A stretch of 64,000 nt of DNA from Neckera pumila (Eukaryota > Streptophyta > Bryopsida > Hypnales > Neckeraceae): contig OZ018410.1 of NCBI GenBank assembly GCA_963969595.1, positions 23,236,913-23,300,912 of the forward strand. The letters are read 5' to 3'. Shown one piece after another: positions 49,276 through 61,657 of this stretch (its first letter is position 1; every line of letters starts with the position of its first letter). Below the pieces are notes generated by a model. It saw only the letters and a program-made list of their open reading frames with translations. It was not told where the DNA came from and ran no database searches. The translations under genes were made by a program, and so were the position numbers.

Positions 49276-50760
49276 GGCGCAAGCAGAATGAGCTCAAAGT
49301 CCGTCCGGTTTCTGAATTGATCGATCTCCAAATCTCGATCTCTCCACTGCGATCGAATCGAAGTCACACACGTTGCGAGTCACTCTTGTCGAACGGCGAG
49401 AAGAAAGCAACGCGAATAGAAGATGACTGATTGGGTTGGGGCTCGTGAAGCGTCTCCATGCGACAGTCACGAACAATACTTATCAGGAAAACACGAAGAC
49501 ACTCGCAAGCTCACTGCAAGCCCTCGTAGCCGTCGTCGTCAACGACAAATCGACCAACCCGAACCGCATTCGCAATGCAATCCAATTCTCCTCCAATTCC
49601 AAGTTCTTCCAAGGTAATCAATCAGACACGACCCGGAAAACTCAAAAAAACCCAAAAACCGCTGTTCTTCCCTTCAATTCAACCAACCCACCGACAGTTC
49701 TGTCTTGTCAAGCAATTGTGAGCGAATTCCCTATTCAATTCCCCAATACAATACTCCTTGAAAATTGTGGAATCCCGAATGACCCCCCACCCACGGCGTG
49801 AACCCAACTACACTTCCTTAACCAACACTCCCTTCCGTCCCCAATCAATCTGAAACACCTACAATCCCCACTCCCCACTTGCATTCACACAGACCTTTGA
49901 GGCGTTGCACTCAAAGTCGCCTACCAATATGCACAATGCACACAACTAGCGACAGCTCCCCGTTCAATCTCAATCACACAGACCCCTGACTAACGATCGA
50001 ATTCAGTTCCGCTCACGGAATCCACCCCAAACGAAACGAAACCAAAACAAGGCACACACGGAATGCAAGTGTTTCTCTCGAGCAAATCCCAAGTGCTCTT
50101 CAAGCTGCGCTGCGTCCCCCAAAATGTGGGTACTCTTCTCAAGAGCGGAGGTGGAGATTTTCGAGATTTTTGGAGACTTGGAGGGAGGGAGAGCGAGACA
50201 CTGATGAGAATGAGAATGAGCGCTGGACGTGACACTACATGGGTTTGTGAAGGGAGGAGTGGCAGAGGCGCTGTAGACGGATGCCAGTTTGTATCGGAAT
50301 TGCGCACGTGTCGGAATGCATCGGGCTCCTCTTTTTGGTTGCGCCTTTCGTGGTGCATTGACTGCGCTCATCGGTCCTACTCACCATTCTCGAGGCCGGG
50401 GTGTCCGAGTTTCTAGGGATGGGACCCGCTTGGCGGTATCCTCTGCACGCGGGTGCCGCGAACTGGGGCTGTGGGGCTGCACGCAGGAAACACACAAAAA
50501 CAACGAAACAAACGGATTCCGAGCAGTTTGGGACGTGGGCGAGGGTGGGGGGCTCGCTGTTGCTCACGAGACGGAAGTGTCGGGGACGCAGGCTTTTGTT
50601 CTTTCTTTTTTTTTGCTTTTTGGTGGCAGTCAGAGCGACTTGCAATCTTGCAGACTTGCACCCTGGAATCAGCGTCAATGTTTTGGATTTGAAAATTGCA
50701 AACAGGTTTTTCCCCAATTCCACCGGCTGTTCCAATAGTTCTCCCCCAAACATTGGTCTG
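49276..50760 (-). promoter_or_regulatory. GC-rich leader/promoter region of the bHLH gene
   Basis: Composition jumps from AT-rich to GC-rich between the start codon and about 50.75 kb. Open frames occur on both strands with none preferred, as expected of a CpG-rich leader or promoter. A divergent (+) gene starting here cannot be excluded, but none was found downstream. No transcription start site can be fixed. Confidence 0.4.
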
Positions 50761-53700
50761 TGGGCTACTCTGACTTGTTATTTAGTCTAGGTGGGCATTA
50801 GTGTGAACAGAATCAACAGATACTAACAAATCCTGGTCAATGCAGATGATGTGATCACATGTTGCTAATCCCAAGTTCCCGAGTGGGGACTATGGGTATT
50901 CCCTTCCTCTTTTAGTAACCACAAAAAATAGATTTAAAAAAGAACTATTTCTTGTAGAAAGTTTCATTAGAAGAGAACCAGTGAGTCTCACACTAATTGA
51001 ACTAACGTATGTAGTGGGAAGTCATCTCTATTTTTACTGCTATTTTCCTTTAAAATAATATTTGAAACATCAACAGAAAGTGATTATTTTGAAATGTAAT
51101 TGAACCTCAATCTTGATGTCCCCAAAACATGGAACAAATGAAGACGTTGTTGCACACCACTGGTTCCAACTTCACTCCAGTAGATAAAACAGTGATCAGG
51201 GCTTGTTCGCTAGCAACTTCGCTCCAGTAGACGACAACACAACGAGGGCAGTGAGTTGGGCATTTCAAAAATTAAAAATAAGTAAGCATCTTTTTTATTT
51301 TTTATTTTTTATTTTTTTATTACAAATAAAGGTGAAAAATAAGTAAGCATTTGAAACCCTAGCCGTCGATTGAGTGGATTGACCATTTGCGGGAGTAGGA
51401 CTGACTGACTGACTTCCGCGTTGAAAACCCTAACAGAGTTCAGAACTTGACTACACTCCAGAAATGACGTGTGTTGGGATTGACACGTGTGGACTGTTGT
51501 CGGTAAAAAAAAAATAACGAGTTAAGTTATCAAATTTCATCTACAGTGGAAATCAGTGTAATGTTCTTCATCCTATTTGGACCTTAGGGCTACCTTACAT
51601 GTGAGTAGCTTGGCATTCTAAGGTTAATCTTGATTTTTTTTCCATATATTATATAGAGACGTTTGGAGTTTGAAAGTTAGTTACTAGAAAATGATTTTAA
51701 ATTAGGAATGATGGTGCAAACAAGGTACTAGTGACGTATACTATAAGAAATCTATGTTTTTTGGGATGTTTTCACTATTTTTTAGAACACATTTTTGTGG
51801 ACATTAAATGAAACAACATGTGTTTTTATGTCACATAAAAACATGGATTTCTTATAGTGATAGAAATAATGAATGCATAAAAGATCCACAAGAGGACTTT
51901 ATTCATATTCCACATATATAGCAAATTAGATAAGTTGGTAGTTATGTCAAGACATACATGCACCTGTTGATGCGTCTCTTGCTTTAGCTATATTGCTACT
52001 TAGGTTAATGAGGCAAAGTATATTCAAGAAAAATCAGCCCTCTAGAGGGCTGATCTAGATTGATATACCAAGCTATATCAAGCTTAGCCTGTCAATTTGA
52101 AAAAGTACCCCCGATGAGCAGCCAACTTGGCTGATTGCTCATTGAAACAGCTAGATTTTATTTTTATTTTTTATTTTTTATTTATTAATTTTTTACTCGT
52201 AAAACTAGATTCCTGTGCTACTATCACTGCAATTTCAGTTGCGCGAGAATAGGAAAAAACTGAATTTTTCAACCCCAAAAAACAGAATTTCAAGATACTT
52301 CGGACTATTCGGAGGATTGTGGAGCAGCCCTCAGGAGGCTTGGAATTTTTTTTTATGAAGTAGAACTAATTCAACAAGGTTTCATTCATACAATATTATG
52401 AATTATTGTCTTCCTCCCTTAGACTTAAAATTACCTTGATTCATTTTGTAAATACTAATTTCAAAGATCCAAGAATAAAATAAGGTGACAAATTTATTCT
52501 TCAATCAAGTTTCTTTTCTTTATTGTTTTTTAATATAAAACTAACTAATTTGAATTACAATGAATAAGTAAAGAACATTGGTTTCTAATAAATAGTCTTC
52601 AGATGCATTTAAGAAGCGTGATTGATGGTGCCAAAGACAATTAGATTGGAACCATTTGGAAATTTGAAAAAACTTTGATGTGTCAAAGAAATATAAAAAG
52701 AAATTGAATTTTAAATGCTTTGATTATTGGTGTATATGCTATTGTTTAACATTAGATTCTCATATTGAAAGGTTATAGATTTGGGCAAAGATCTTTGGAA
52801 GACAATTTTGCAACATAATGGCAATTACAAGCAGTTACTTCTAATAACTGAAGATACATTAATTAAGTCTAGATGCAAAGTGCAAAATGCATCTTATAAA
52901 TTCCGTTGGTTAATAGTTTGTAATTTCGTAAAATGTAAAATTGCAAGAATAAACCTTCATTTTTCACAAAAACACCTTTCTTATTTCCTTTCTCTTATGA
53001 AGTAGTCCATTTTTGCAAACTTCAAGTTTTAAGTTTTATTGGGTTTATGGACTGGATTGCCTCTTTCCATATAATATTTACACATTCTATTGTCTAAAAA
53101 GGACAAAGGTCGTGCATATATATATATGAGAGAGGATGTATACCATTATATGTTTTGATTATTTGGCAAATCATTTGAGGAATATAGAAGACATATTTAA
53201 TTGTCTAGAAAGTTATTAGAAAAGTCACATGGAAAATTTCTTACTTGAGACACTAAATTTAATTTGTTTTTGAACTTAGAGCGTGATTTTTGAATAGTTT
53301 GTCTATTTTTGAAAATATTACATTATTTAATGACAAGTTTATGAATGTGATATGGTCTTCCATCACCATTGAGTATTCTTATCCATCTTTGTGTATAATT
53401 TCATCTTTGACATATTCCAAGATTTTAGGGAATTATAAGCTAATTTTATTTTTATTTTAGGTTTTATAGGTGAAAACATTTGGACAATCTACCCAAATTC
53501 TTTTGAAGATTTATTTGTATTTAGGTTGTAACACGCGAAACCTGTGTTAATATAAATGTTCCATCATGTTTTCCCACATTATTGTGCTAAGGGTAAAATA
53601 AGCAATTAGACTTCATGAGACATTGTTTTTTGACCTATTCAAACTCTTCTAGAGGACAACAGCATGAGTCCCATATTATAAATCGGCATGTACAAGCTAC

Positions 53701-54513
53701 TCTTTCAACAATCTCCACTATATCTTTGTCTTAGACATCCGAGTTTGTGATTTTTTTCAAAGTTTTTTATGTAAATTGGTACACAAAATGCTTCATACAA
53801 AATTTTCCAGTTCTTTTTTATATTACAAATTAGTTTGAAAGTTTTAATTTAGAAACATGTGTCTTTTGTAAAAAAAATTCAATTGTTTTAATTGAAAAAA
53901 AAATTTAACATTAAGAATTTTTTCATTGAATCCTAAACAAACAATCCAAGACGTTTGGAAGGCGATATCGGGGCTTGGATTCAAAACACAACCTAGACAA
54001 GTTTAGAGATCATTTTGGATGAACCATTCATTTCCATTACAATTCAAGTAATTTGCAACTTGCTTTTAAGGAAGTGAAATCCCTTGTCAATATGATCAAC
54101 TCACTCTTCTTGTATTTAAAAACTGAAATGCAACTTAGCTTCTAGTATTCAACTTGTTTGTTCATATTTATTGTTATTCCTTATATTGCACTTCACTCAA
54201 TTTTATAGTATTAGTAAGGTTAGTTTACTTGTACTTATGGCTTCCTTTTAATAAAATAGTAACTTGGCGCTCCAAGTTTATTAGAAATTTTTCATTCTTG
54301 TAATGGGAGACTCAAGATAAAAGCAAATTTTGTCATAAAATGTTGTTGCTTTCTTAGGCCATAATGTGAATTTCCAATATTAGATTGTCTATTGGCTCTC
54401 GACTTTCTAGAGAGGAATATAACTCTTGACTAAATGAAACTTCTTCTTGAAAGGCTTGGTTCTTCAAATAGCCAATCATGAGTGATTTTGTGGGTTTTAC
54501 AGGCTCTTGATAA
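50761..54513. other. AT-rich intergenic DNA
   Basis: No gene is supported. Notable items are TTTTTA/ATTTT simple repeats (51290-51330, 52155-52195), a perfect 22-bp palindrome centred on CCCTCTAGAGGG at 52033-52054, and a TA microsatellite near 53117. Short open frames are AT-rich and lack motifs. Confidence 0.6.
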
Positions 54514-55447
54514 TTAACCCCTAAAGGACCAAACGGCGTTTTTTGGCAACATAGCAATTTTGGGCAGCTCACTGCGGACAAAAATTTTATTGTTTTTCTT
54601 TGAAAATTTCACACAATGTGTGCCCAAGGAGTAACATTAAGGCCCAACAATTTTCAAAACTTTTGACTACATGATTAAAAAGTTATTGGATGATATGTCA
54701 TTTTCAACGGTCGGCGGGCAGCTCATAAAATTTGTAAAAAATCACTTTTTGAAAAAATAAAAATTTGGAATTGGTTCTTTAGATTTATATACACGGGTAA
54801 AGCTTTGAATTATTCCATTTTGATTTATAAGATGAATATTATGAGGTGTTCTAATTTGCGGTCAGTGATGGATTCCCTACTCTAAAAATAAACTTTGAAG
54901 TCTTTTATTTAATTCAATTTTTAATATTTTTTGAAAAAAATATAAGCATAGGATGTATATTGTTTATTGCAACATTACAACCGTTGGGATTGACGCTTTT
55001 AAATTCCATAACGAAATTCTTAACAATTTCGTGTTCTGAATCATTCTCTACTTCTTTCTACTTAATATTTTTTTCCTATATGTTGTATAATTCCAAATGA
55101 TCTGAAAATTTTCAAGCATGTAGCCAACTTGCTTTGAAGAATGAATCCAAGGAGTAACCACCATTTTGGGCATTTTTTCATTTAAATGTGACCTTGTGAA
55201 GTACAGCTGCCCGGTTTTTCGCAGGGCCCAAAAAACGTTTTTTGTCAATTCAAATGGTAATATCTTGCAATCCACAAGGTGGAAAATTCTGACATTTTTT
55301 TTGCATATTCTCAAACAAGTTTACTACAAGATCCTCTGGTTACATGTGTCAAAAAATGTTTTTTTTCTGAAATTTGGTACTTGTATTACAAATGGCAGTT
55401 TTGGAGTGTTTTGGGTGAAAACATAGTCTCTGACCTTTAGGGGTTAA
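54514..55447 (+). mobile_element. About 0.93-kb TTAA-ended element
   Basis: Starts TTAACCCCTAAAGGACC and ends GACCTTTAGGGGTTAA, a terminal inverted repeat of about 16 bp that is nearly perfect. Internal blocks match 57333-58260 in order: GTTTTTTGGCAACATAG; TTGGAATTGGTTC; GCAGCTGCC; TACTACAAGATCCT/TTACTACAAGATCCTC; AATGGCAGTTTTGGAG. No coding frame, so non-autonomous. Confidence 0.8.
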
Positions 55448-56000
55448 ATTGGTTCATACTCTAATTCCATTTTAGTGGCTTTCTAATCTTGCCCTTGTAT
55501 TTTTGATGTAGGAAAAACTTCAAAAAATAAAACAAGCAACTACTACTCAACCTTCCTCAAGGTAGCTTTTTGTCGATGTTAAGTCTCTTTTTCTTTGGTC
55601 CAACAACAATAAAATTCTTCAAGGTTCATACCAAGAATTACTAGCCTTGCTCTTATTGATTCTTCCAAGGAAGCGGATGGGCTCCCCATAGAAGTAGTGA
55701 CAAGCAGATGGTAGTTGATAGTAACTTGTGGTTGTCTCTTTTAAGTGGATATTTAGTCAAAAGACCCCTCCTAACTTGTGTATGTCCATATGGCTTTCAT
55801 GTTGAAAACCCCAAAGCCCAGAGACCTCCAATATTTCTTTCTTTGCCATCCGAGATAATAAAATATTTGAGATATGTATTTGCCAAAATTGTATCTCCAT
55901 ATTTGCACCCCATTATACATCATATCCTTATCCATGTATGTCTGATATGGAACCAAATAATTTATTTTTTTCAAAATTTATTTTGAGTATTTGCATGGTA

Positions 56001-56501
56001 CAATAGAACCTCTCTAAATTGATAGGTCCAAGACTAGTCTGACAAGATCAATTAGGAAGTTTTATATGCTTATGGAAGATCATTTATAGTCATAACCTTT
56101 GATAGAGCATTGCCATTGTTTCATAGGAAATGTAACTCAGCAAAACAGCTTTGTTGTGTTGACTTTGTGGATATACACCTAATGTGATGTTGGTCCCCCG
56201 GATTCTTCCACCCTATAGCACCATGGCATCAGCTACTGATCATGCACGTGTCATGTTCTCGGTCGTGTTGGCGGGGCATGTTGACAAAAAATTGACAACT
56301 ATTCCTCGAGGGTACCTCGGAATAATAGCTCATTATAACAAGAGATGGCACAGGAAGATGCCGTGCCAAACCATTTTTTTTGGTGTCTTGGCTTAGTAAC
56401 CATCTTCCTTGAGTCCGTGGAGGGGGGACGACAATTCTTCTAGGCTCAACAAACACCGGACTAATCTGACAAGATTATCTTCCAGAGGTTTATTTGCTTA
56501 T
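56001..56501. mobile_element. Pogo-like MITE ends around an insertion
   Basis: CAATAGAACCTCTCTAAATT follows a TA at 56000. Inverted partners occur at about 56050-56066 and again at 56480-56501 (CCAGAGGTTTATTTG). The two right-end candidates share TCTGACAAGAT and TTGCTTATGG-like text, so a duplication or nested insertion split the element. Weaker case than 10990-11170. Confidence 0.4.
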
Positions 56502-56579
56502 GGAGGGTCGACTTAGGGAAGTTCTTTTGTATTTTTGGGGAGGTATGACTGGCCCTTTTGGAGTAGGGGAGGCAATCCA

Positions 56580-56960
56580 TTTCCGACTACGGCCTCCCAT
56601 TTTGACTATGTAGGCTATTTCCTTTCCGTGAAGGAGGAGTGAACAATGTTTAATTATGGCATTATTTTCGAGGCAGTTGTAGCAAATTAGCATTGCCTCC
56701 AAGACTCTCAATATTGCAATCAACTCTTGGTTGGAAATAGGAAATTCTATATGACAAGAATGGATTGAATAGGATCTTCAACTAAAAAATTCATAGTAAA
56801 TACATTTTGTGAAATAAAAATTTGGAAAATTATGGAAACCTTCCAAACTCTATGAAAAAACTTGCCTTAAAGATACGCCTAATTCCTTCAGTGATCCGAA
56901 ATGGGTTGTTTCCCCTAGCTACATTAAAATTGGCAAATAGTGTTGGGTGATAATTAGTGT
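56580..56960. repeat. Dispersed repeat, copy 2 (pairs with 11260-11650)
   Basis: Aligned blocks include GGCAGTTGTAGC/AACAGTTGTGGC, CAATATTGCAATC, TTGGTTGG, TTCATAGTA, CCTTCCAAACTCTAT and GAAATGGGTTG, in the same order as copy 1. A pogo-like end lies just upstream, as it does at copy 1. Non-coding. Confidence 0.5.
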
Positions 56961-57040
56961 TGTTCCCTGTTTTTTACCCCCAACACTATTTTCCAACTTA
57001 TGCGTATATAGTGTTGGGGCACTTAACTCCCAAGGTCAAA

Positions 57041-57158
57041 CTTTGGTCCTTCTAAAATTCTACGGAAAGTAAAGGGAGCCGATTTGCATTGCCGTCAGAC
57101 TCTGGTCCTTCCCAAATTCTACAAAAAGTAAAGGGAGCCGATTTGCATTGCTGTCTCT
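57041..57158. repeat. 59-bp tandem duplication
   Basis: Both units contain TGGTCCTTC, AAATTCTAC and AAAGTAAAGGGAGCCGATTT followed by GCATTGC. They differ at a handful of positions. Non-coding. Confidence 0.8.
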
Positions 57159-57332
57159 GGACTCACCAAACACCAACCCAATATAAAATATCAAAATCAT
57201 CCCCCAACTGAACTAAGTAAGTCAGATCATTTGCTATTTGAATTATGAATCCACTCATCTTGAAGGTTACACAACTTAAGTTATTATAATTAAAATTCCA
57301 ACAATTGAAGCCCCCAAATGGGAACCTCTTCA

Positions 57333-58260
57333 TTAACCCCTAAAGGACCAACATGCGTTTTTTGGCAACATAGAAATTTTGGGCAAGTACGTGTGATTGG
57401 AGATTTGCATATTTTGGGCTGAAATTATTATAGAAGGTGAGGACGAGGAATGTCTTTCATATGCACCAATTTTCATGACACTTGGAAATACGAGTTAAAA
57501 GTTATGGCCAAATATATTGTTTGTTTATCAACTCAGGTAGTTCGGGCAGATCAGAAAGAATCACTTTTTTCAAAAATAAAAATTTGAAATTGGTTCATTA
57601 GATTTAATAATACATGGAAAGGTTTGGATCATTCCATTTTGATCAATGAGTCAAACGTTATAAGGATTTTTAGTTTGCGGGCAGTTATGGATTGTCTACT
57701 CTAAAATAAACTTTGAAGTCGTTTATTTCACTCAATTTTCAATATTTTTCAAAAAAAATAAAATTATAAAATGTATATTGTTTATTACAACATTGCAACC
57801 ATTGGGATTGGCATTTTTCAATTCCATAATTAACTTCTTAACAATTTAGTGTTTTGAACCATTCTCTACTTCTTTCTACTTACTGTGTTTTTCCTATATG
57901 TTGTACAGTTTTTAATAATCTGAAAATTTTCAAGCATGTAGACAACTTGCCCTAAAGATTGAATCTAAAGGAGCACAACCATTTTAGAACTTTTTTCATA
58001 ATATTCTGACCTTTTGAAGTGCAGCTGCCTGGTTTTTTGCAGGGCCAAAAAAGTGACTTTTGCCACTTCAAACGCTAATATCTTCCAATCTACACGATGG
58101 AAATTTCTGAAATTTTTTCCACACATTCTCAAACCAGAGTACTACAAGATCCTACGGTTACATGTGTCCTAAAATTTTTCAAAAATTTGGTACTTGTTCT
58201 AGAAATGGCAGTTTTGGAGCATTTTTGGTGAGAACATAGTCAAGGAACTCTAAGGGTTAA
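57333..58260 (+). mobile_element. About 0.93-kb TTAA-ended element
   Basis: Starts TTAACCCCTAAAGGACCAAC and ends CTCTAAGGGTTAA. The full interior aligns with 54514-55447 and, reversed, with 16855-17794. GAACCTCT occurs both just outside the left end and just outside the right end, so a target duplication longer than TTAA is possible. No coding frame. Confidence 0.8.
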
Positions 58261-58495
58261 GAACCTCTGATATGCCCGCGCTGACAACGCATTCCCAAGG
58301 CGACACTTGGTTTCATTTTACACGCTCTAGTTTTCAGTGAAGCAATGGCCAGAGTCTGTCCCATGTTTGAATTAAGAGGATTTGACAACATCAATTGTCA
58401 GCTCACACAATTTGCAGAGGGAGACATCAAACTGAACTTCAGGCCATAAAAGGCTTGCCGATGGGAAGTTGGAACCCCAAATGATCAAATTTTAC
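58261..58495. other. Intergenic DNA with an unassigned short frame
   Basis: A 34-codon frame with a good ATG context runs 58345-58449 (MARVCPMFELRGFDN...). It matches nothing I recognise and has no splice partner that I can see. It could be an exon remnant. Confidence 0.3.
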
Positions 58496-58613
58496 TATAC
58501 AGCTAAAATAGTGTTAGAATGGGTAAATAATATCTAACACTAACCTTACAAATCACAATTAGTGTTAGGTGGGACAGTTAGTGTTGCCAACCCTATTTAC
58601 CAATTTTAGTGTA
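58496..58613. mobile_element. Small Stowaway-like MITE
   Basis: The left end CAGCTAAAATAGTG and the right end, reversed CTACACTAAAATTGG, are imperfect inverted copies. GTGTTAG/CTAACAC pairs repeat inside. A relative with CTACATTAAAATTGGCAAAT lies at about 56929-57010. Non-coding. Confidence 0.4.
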
Positions 58614-59053
58614 GTTCCAAGGGGATGCACTTTGCAATACCCAGGTTAGGACTGCCCTGGCCGTGAACTTGGGAAACCCGGAGAACAATTGACATCCATC
58701 CCCCTTTCCCAAGCATGTTCAAAACATGCCCAAAAGAAATGTTTGAACGATCCGGTAGGCGCAATTTCATTCAATACTGTAGTCAGTTCCTTTGCCACAC
58801 ATCTGACGTGAGCCCCCAAGTCTCCTTTTAGAGAGCATTAAATTTTTGGAAAGTTGGCCTACCTGTGGGGACTGGGGACTGGGGGCTGTGGGGCTGTGGG
58901 GCTGTGAGACTGTGGGGCACAAGGCCAAGCCATTTTTTGAGCTGTATTCACAAAATTCCTTGGAAAGGTGGGTACACGCAAAATCGCACCCTCCTTAAAA
59001 TTGACATCATCACTTTGCGTACATCTCCAAAATGTATACAGTATCCAAATGTC

Positions 59054-59405
59054 CACTTCTTTGGGTGAGTTGGAACCTCCTTTCACTTCCCAATAAGAAA
59101 TTATGAAGTTTTGACTAGTCTCGCAGTGCCTTGCCTATAGACCGTTGTTTGTCTTGGGTCATGTTGGATCTTAGTGTTAGTTCAGGTTGGGTTGGGTTTT
59201 CTTTGTCCTAAATCATGTCGGGTCTTCGTGTCACTTCTTTGGTGGGTTGGAACCTCCTTTCACTTCCCAATAAGAAAATATGAAATTTTGACTAATCTCG
59301 CAGTGCCTTGTCTATATGCTATTGTTTGTCTTGGGTCATGTTGGGTCTTAGTGTCAGTTTGGGTTGGGTTTTCTTTGTCCTGGGTCGTGTCAGGTCTTTG
59401 TGTTT
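59054..59405. repeat. 178-bp tandem duplication
   Basis: Units start at 59054 and 59232 with CACTTCTTTGG. They share TTGGAACCTCCTTTCACTTC, TCGCAGTGCCTTG and GTTTGTCTTGGGTCATGTTG. Divergence is low, so the event is recent. Confidence 0.85.
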
Positions 59406-59650
59406 GGCCAGCTTTGGTTTTCTCCCTACCAGGCCACCTCTAGCTCACCAATAAGGTAACTACACCTAAAATTGCACGCTTCCCAAAATTACACAGTGGA
59501 TATTCTTGCCTAAAATGTACTCCCACTATTCATATGACTCTATGATCGCTTTTAGGTACACCTACTCTCAACTCTTTGGAAACTCATAGTTTATTCACAC
59601 ACGGTGTCCAAAAAATGCATTCTAAGAGAATCTAGAATTTCCTTTTGACT

Positions 59651-59790
59651 AGCAATGGAACCTCACAATTTATTTTTCAATATAATAGTGAAAACCATGC
59701 TCAATCATGTTGAATTGCTTAGCAATGGGAGTTCACAATTTATTTTTCAATATAATAATGAAAACCATGCTCAATCATGTTAAATTGCTT
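59651..59790. repeat. 70-bp tandem duplication
   Basis: Units 59651-59720 and 59721-59790 both begin AGCAATGG and share CACAATTTATTTTTCAATAT and AAAACCATGCTCAATCATGT. Only a few bases differ. Confidence 0.9.
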
Positions 59791-59890
59791 ACCTGTACAA
59801 TTTAAGGTCAGTTACCTTCTGTATTTTTCTATTTGCAATGAAATTTCGTTTCATTTGTGTCAAAAAAAAATTGACTACTCTCCTAATATA

Positions 59891-59975
59891 CTCCCTCTGT
59901 CTCAAAATATGACCGTTTTTTTTTTTTTTTCTAAAATACAAAGAAAACACCGGTCTTATTTTCAGACAGAGGGAG
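59891..59975. mobile_element. Stowaway MITE, 85 bp
   Basis: The left end CTCCCTCTGTCTCAAAATAT and the right end, reversed CTCCCTCTGTCTGAAAATAA, are near-identical, both flanked by TA. This is the canonical plant Stowaway terminus (Tc1/mariner superfamily). Confidence 0.9.
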
Positions 59976-59989
59976 TAGTAACTACGCAC

Positions 59990-61510
59990 AGTAGCAAAAT
60001 GGGACAGTTATGGCGGGGTACCCACCTGAGCTGGTAAAGCGTGGCATTCTGGAAATGCCACAAATAGGATTGCTTCCTGGCAGGGAATCTCGTCTTGTTT
60101 TTGTTTTCCTTTTTCCGGCAATCCCGGACTGCATTTCTGAACGCCATGTTTTTTTCATTTTTTTTCATTTTTTTTCATTTTTTAGTACCAGTCATGGAGC
60201 GAGTATGGTTCCTGTATTTTGGGGTCCCACTTTTTCTGAAATTCAGTCATTTAACACACTGCAATTTCTTCCCCCTTCCTTGCGCAGAGGCATCCCACCT
60301 GCCGTTACAAACGTGCTCCCTATTGATGTGGAACCAAGCTCTCCAGTCTACTGTAGATCGAAAGCAAAACCTGGGCCAGGGCTGACATGATATCTCTTGA
60401 ATCTCCTGTAAAGCTGCACTTGAGTTTCAATTCTGCTTGTGGAATTAAAAAAAATTAATGAGTGAATCTCCAGCATCCTGTTGCCTGTGCGTAATTATTC
60501 TTGTTGTATCACCCTAAATTTTTTCAATTCTCCTGAAGAAGAGATTCTTGCAAACGATGCTGCAGTCATCACAGAGTTCCACCACTTCGGTAAGTTACGT
60601 CAATCTGAACTCCTTCGACTCCATTCAGGTTCAGCCCAATTCTCAACCTTGTCGAGGGCCCAAACTATGAACTGGAAAAGATATCTCATGTGGACTTCAT
60701 AAATTTGATTTGAGAAGTATTTTGGAGTCGGTTGTGAGACTTCTCGATTCCTGCCTCCTCCAGACTTCGCAAGTTCGTTACCAAATCGCAAATCCTCTTT
60801 CCTCAAAGTAGACGCTCTTTCCTTATTATTAGAGTTTTGAGATGCTCGCCGGCCTCCTCTTTGTCGATCAGCTTTGATACCTTCAAATAAATTAAAATAT
60901 GCTCTTCATCTCCTCGTTGTCCAGCCTTCTGGCTTGGCCGTCTTGTATGTGGTTCTTTTTTTAATACCTTACAGTGCGATTCCGGTATGTTCAAAATAAA
61001 ATAAAATCATCTACAGTACCACAAGCTTTTATCCAACCTCCGAAGGGGCACTGTCGCCCACCAACACCACCAAGACCCAACTTGTCACCAACTCCACCAA
61101 CGCCGCGTGAGTTTCAACGGAAGCTGCGAGGCCCATTTCCTCATCGCTAAGTTATTCACATGGTCTATTAAAGAACCTACGAACACCAAAAATATGTCGA
61201 ATACAGATGCCACCACCAAAGGACAAAGGGAAAACCCCAAAAAATTTCCACGTTTTAGAGAGGTAACCGACAAGAAGATCACTTGCGTACACCAGGGCAC
61301 CAGCATCTCGGAGCACCTGAAACACATAATGCGGTACGCACGTTGCACCTGATGGCACATAAGTTACGGCAGGCGGTATCAGGCGAGAGAATAGTCACAT
61401 GTTTCAATTGGGTCACCCCAAATGGTCACACGATGGTACTGACTTTTAGTAATGATTCCGTCCCTAACTTAAAAAGTATTTTTTTTTTTTTACTTTTTTT
61501 TTGACACAAC
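59990..61510. other. Region with coding-like fragments, no gene model
   Basis: Several patches look like exons but do not join. At 60290-60390 (+) an acceptor-like CTTGCGCAG precedes a proline-rich frame that ends in a stop. At 60537-60597 (+) a frame reading EEEILANDAAVITEFHHF ends at GTAAGT. At 60803-60994 (-) there is a Lys/Glu-rich frame. At 61030-61137 (+) there is a proline-rich frame. No family is recognised. It may be a decayed gene or transposon. Confidence 0.3.
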
Positions 61511-61657
61511 CATAACATTCAGTAGCTTGTGTTGATGTTGCCTTGGTTCTACAGTGATGGTGTGCCTCTATATCCTCCACCATCAGTAACTACTGATGAA
61601 ACATTGTTGGGGTGTGGAATATACCACACCATCACTGTAGAGCTACTGAATGTTATG
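61511..61657. repeat. Foldback with 21-nt insertion in one arm
   Basis: The left arm begins CATAACATTCAGTAGCT and, after a 21-nt segment, resumes CTACAGTGATGGTGTG. The right arm is the exact complement of those two pieces joined (CACACCATCACTGTAGAGCT and on). The loop contains a small nested hairpin, CATCAGTA/TACTGATG. Could be a MITE or a small-RNA precursor. Confidence 0.7.

Noticed and set aside
50003..50790. Several long overlapping frames on both strands
   Set aside because: They lie in the GC-rich bHLH leader region, are rich in Arg/Ser/Pro, show no domain, and no frame is preferred.
52033..52054. 22-bp perfect palindrome
   Set aside because: Isolated, short, no operator context; kept only as a note in the intergenic entry.
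60000..60060. tRNA-like text (GGGGTACCCACCTGAGCTGG)
   Set aside because: No B box (GGTTCGAATCC-type) and no cloverleaf could be formed.
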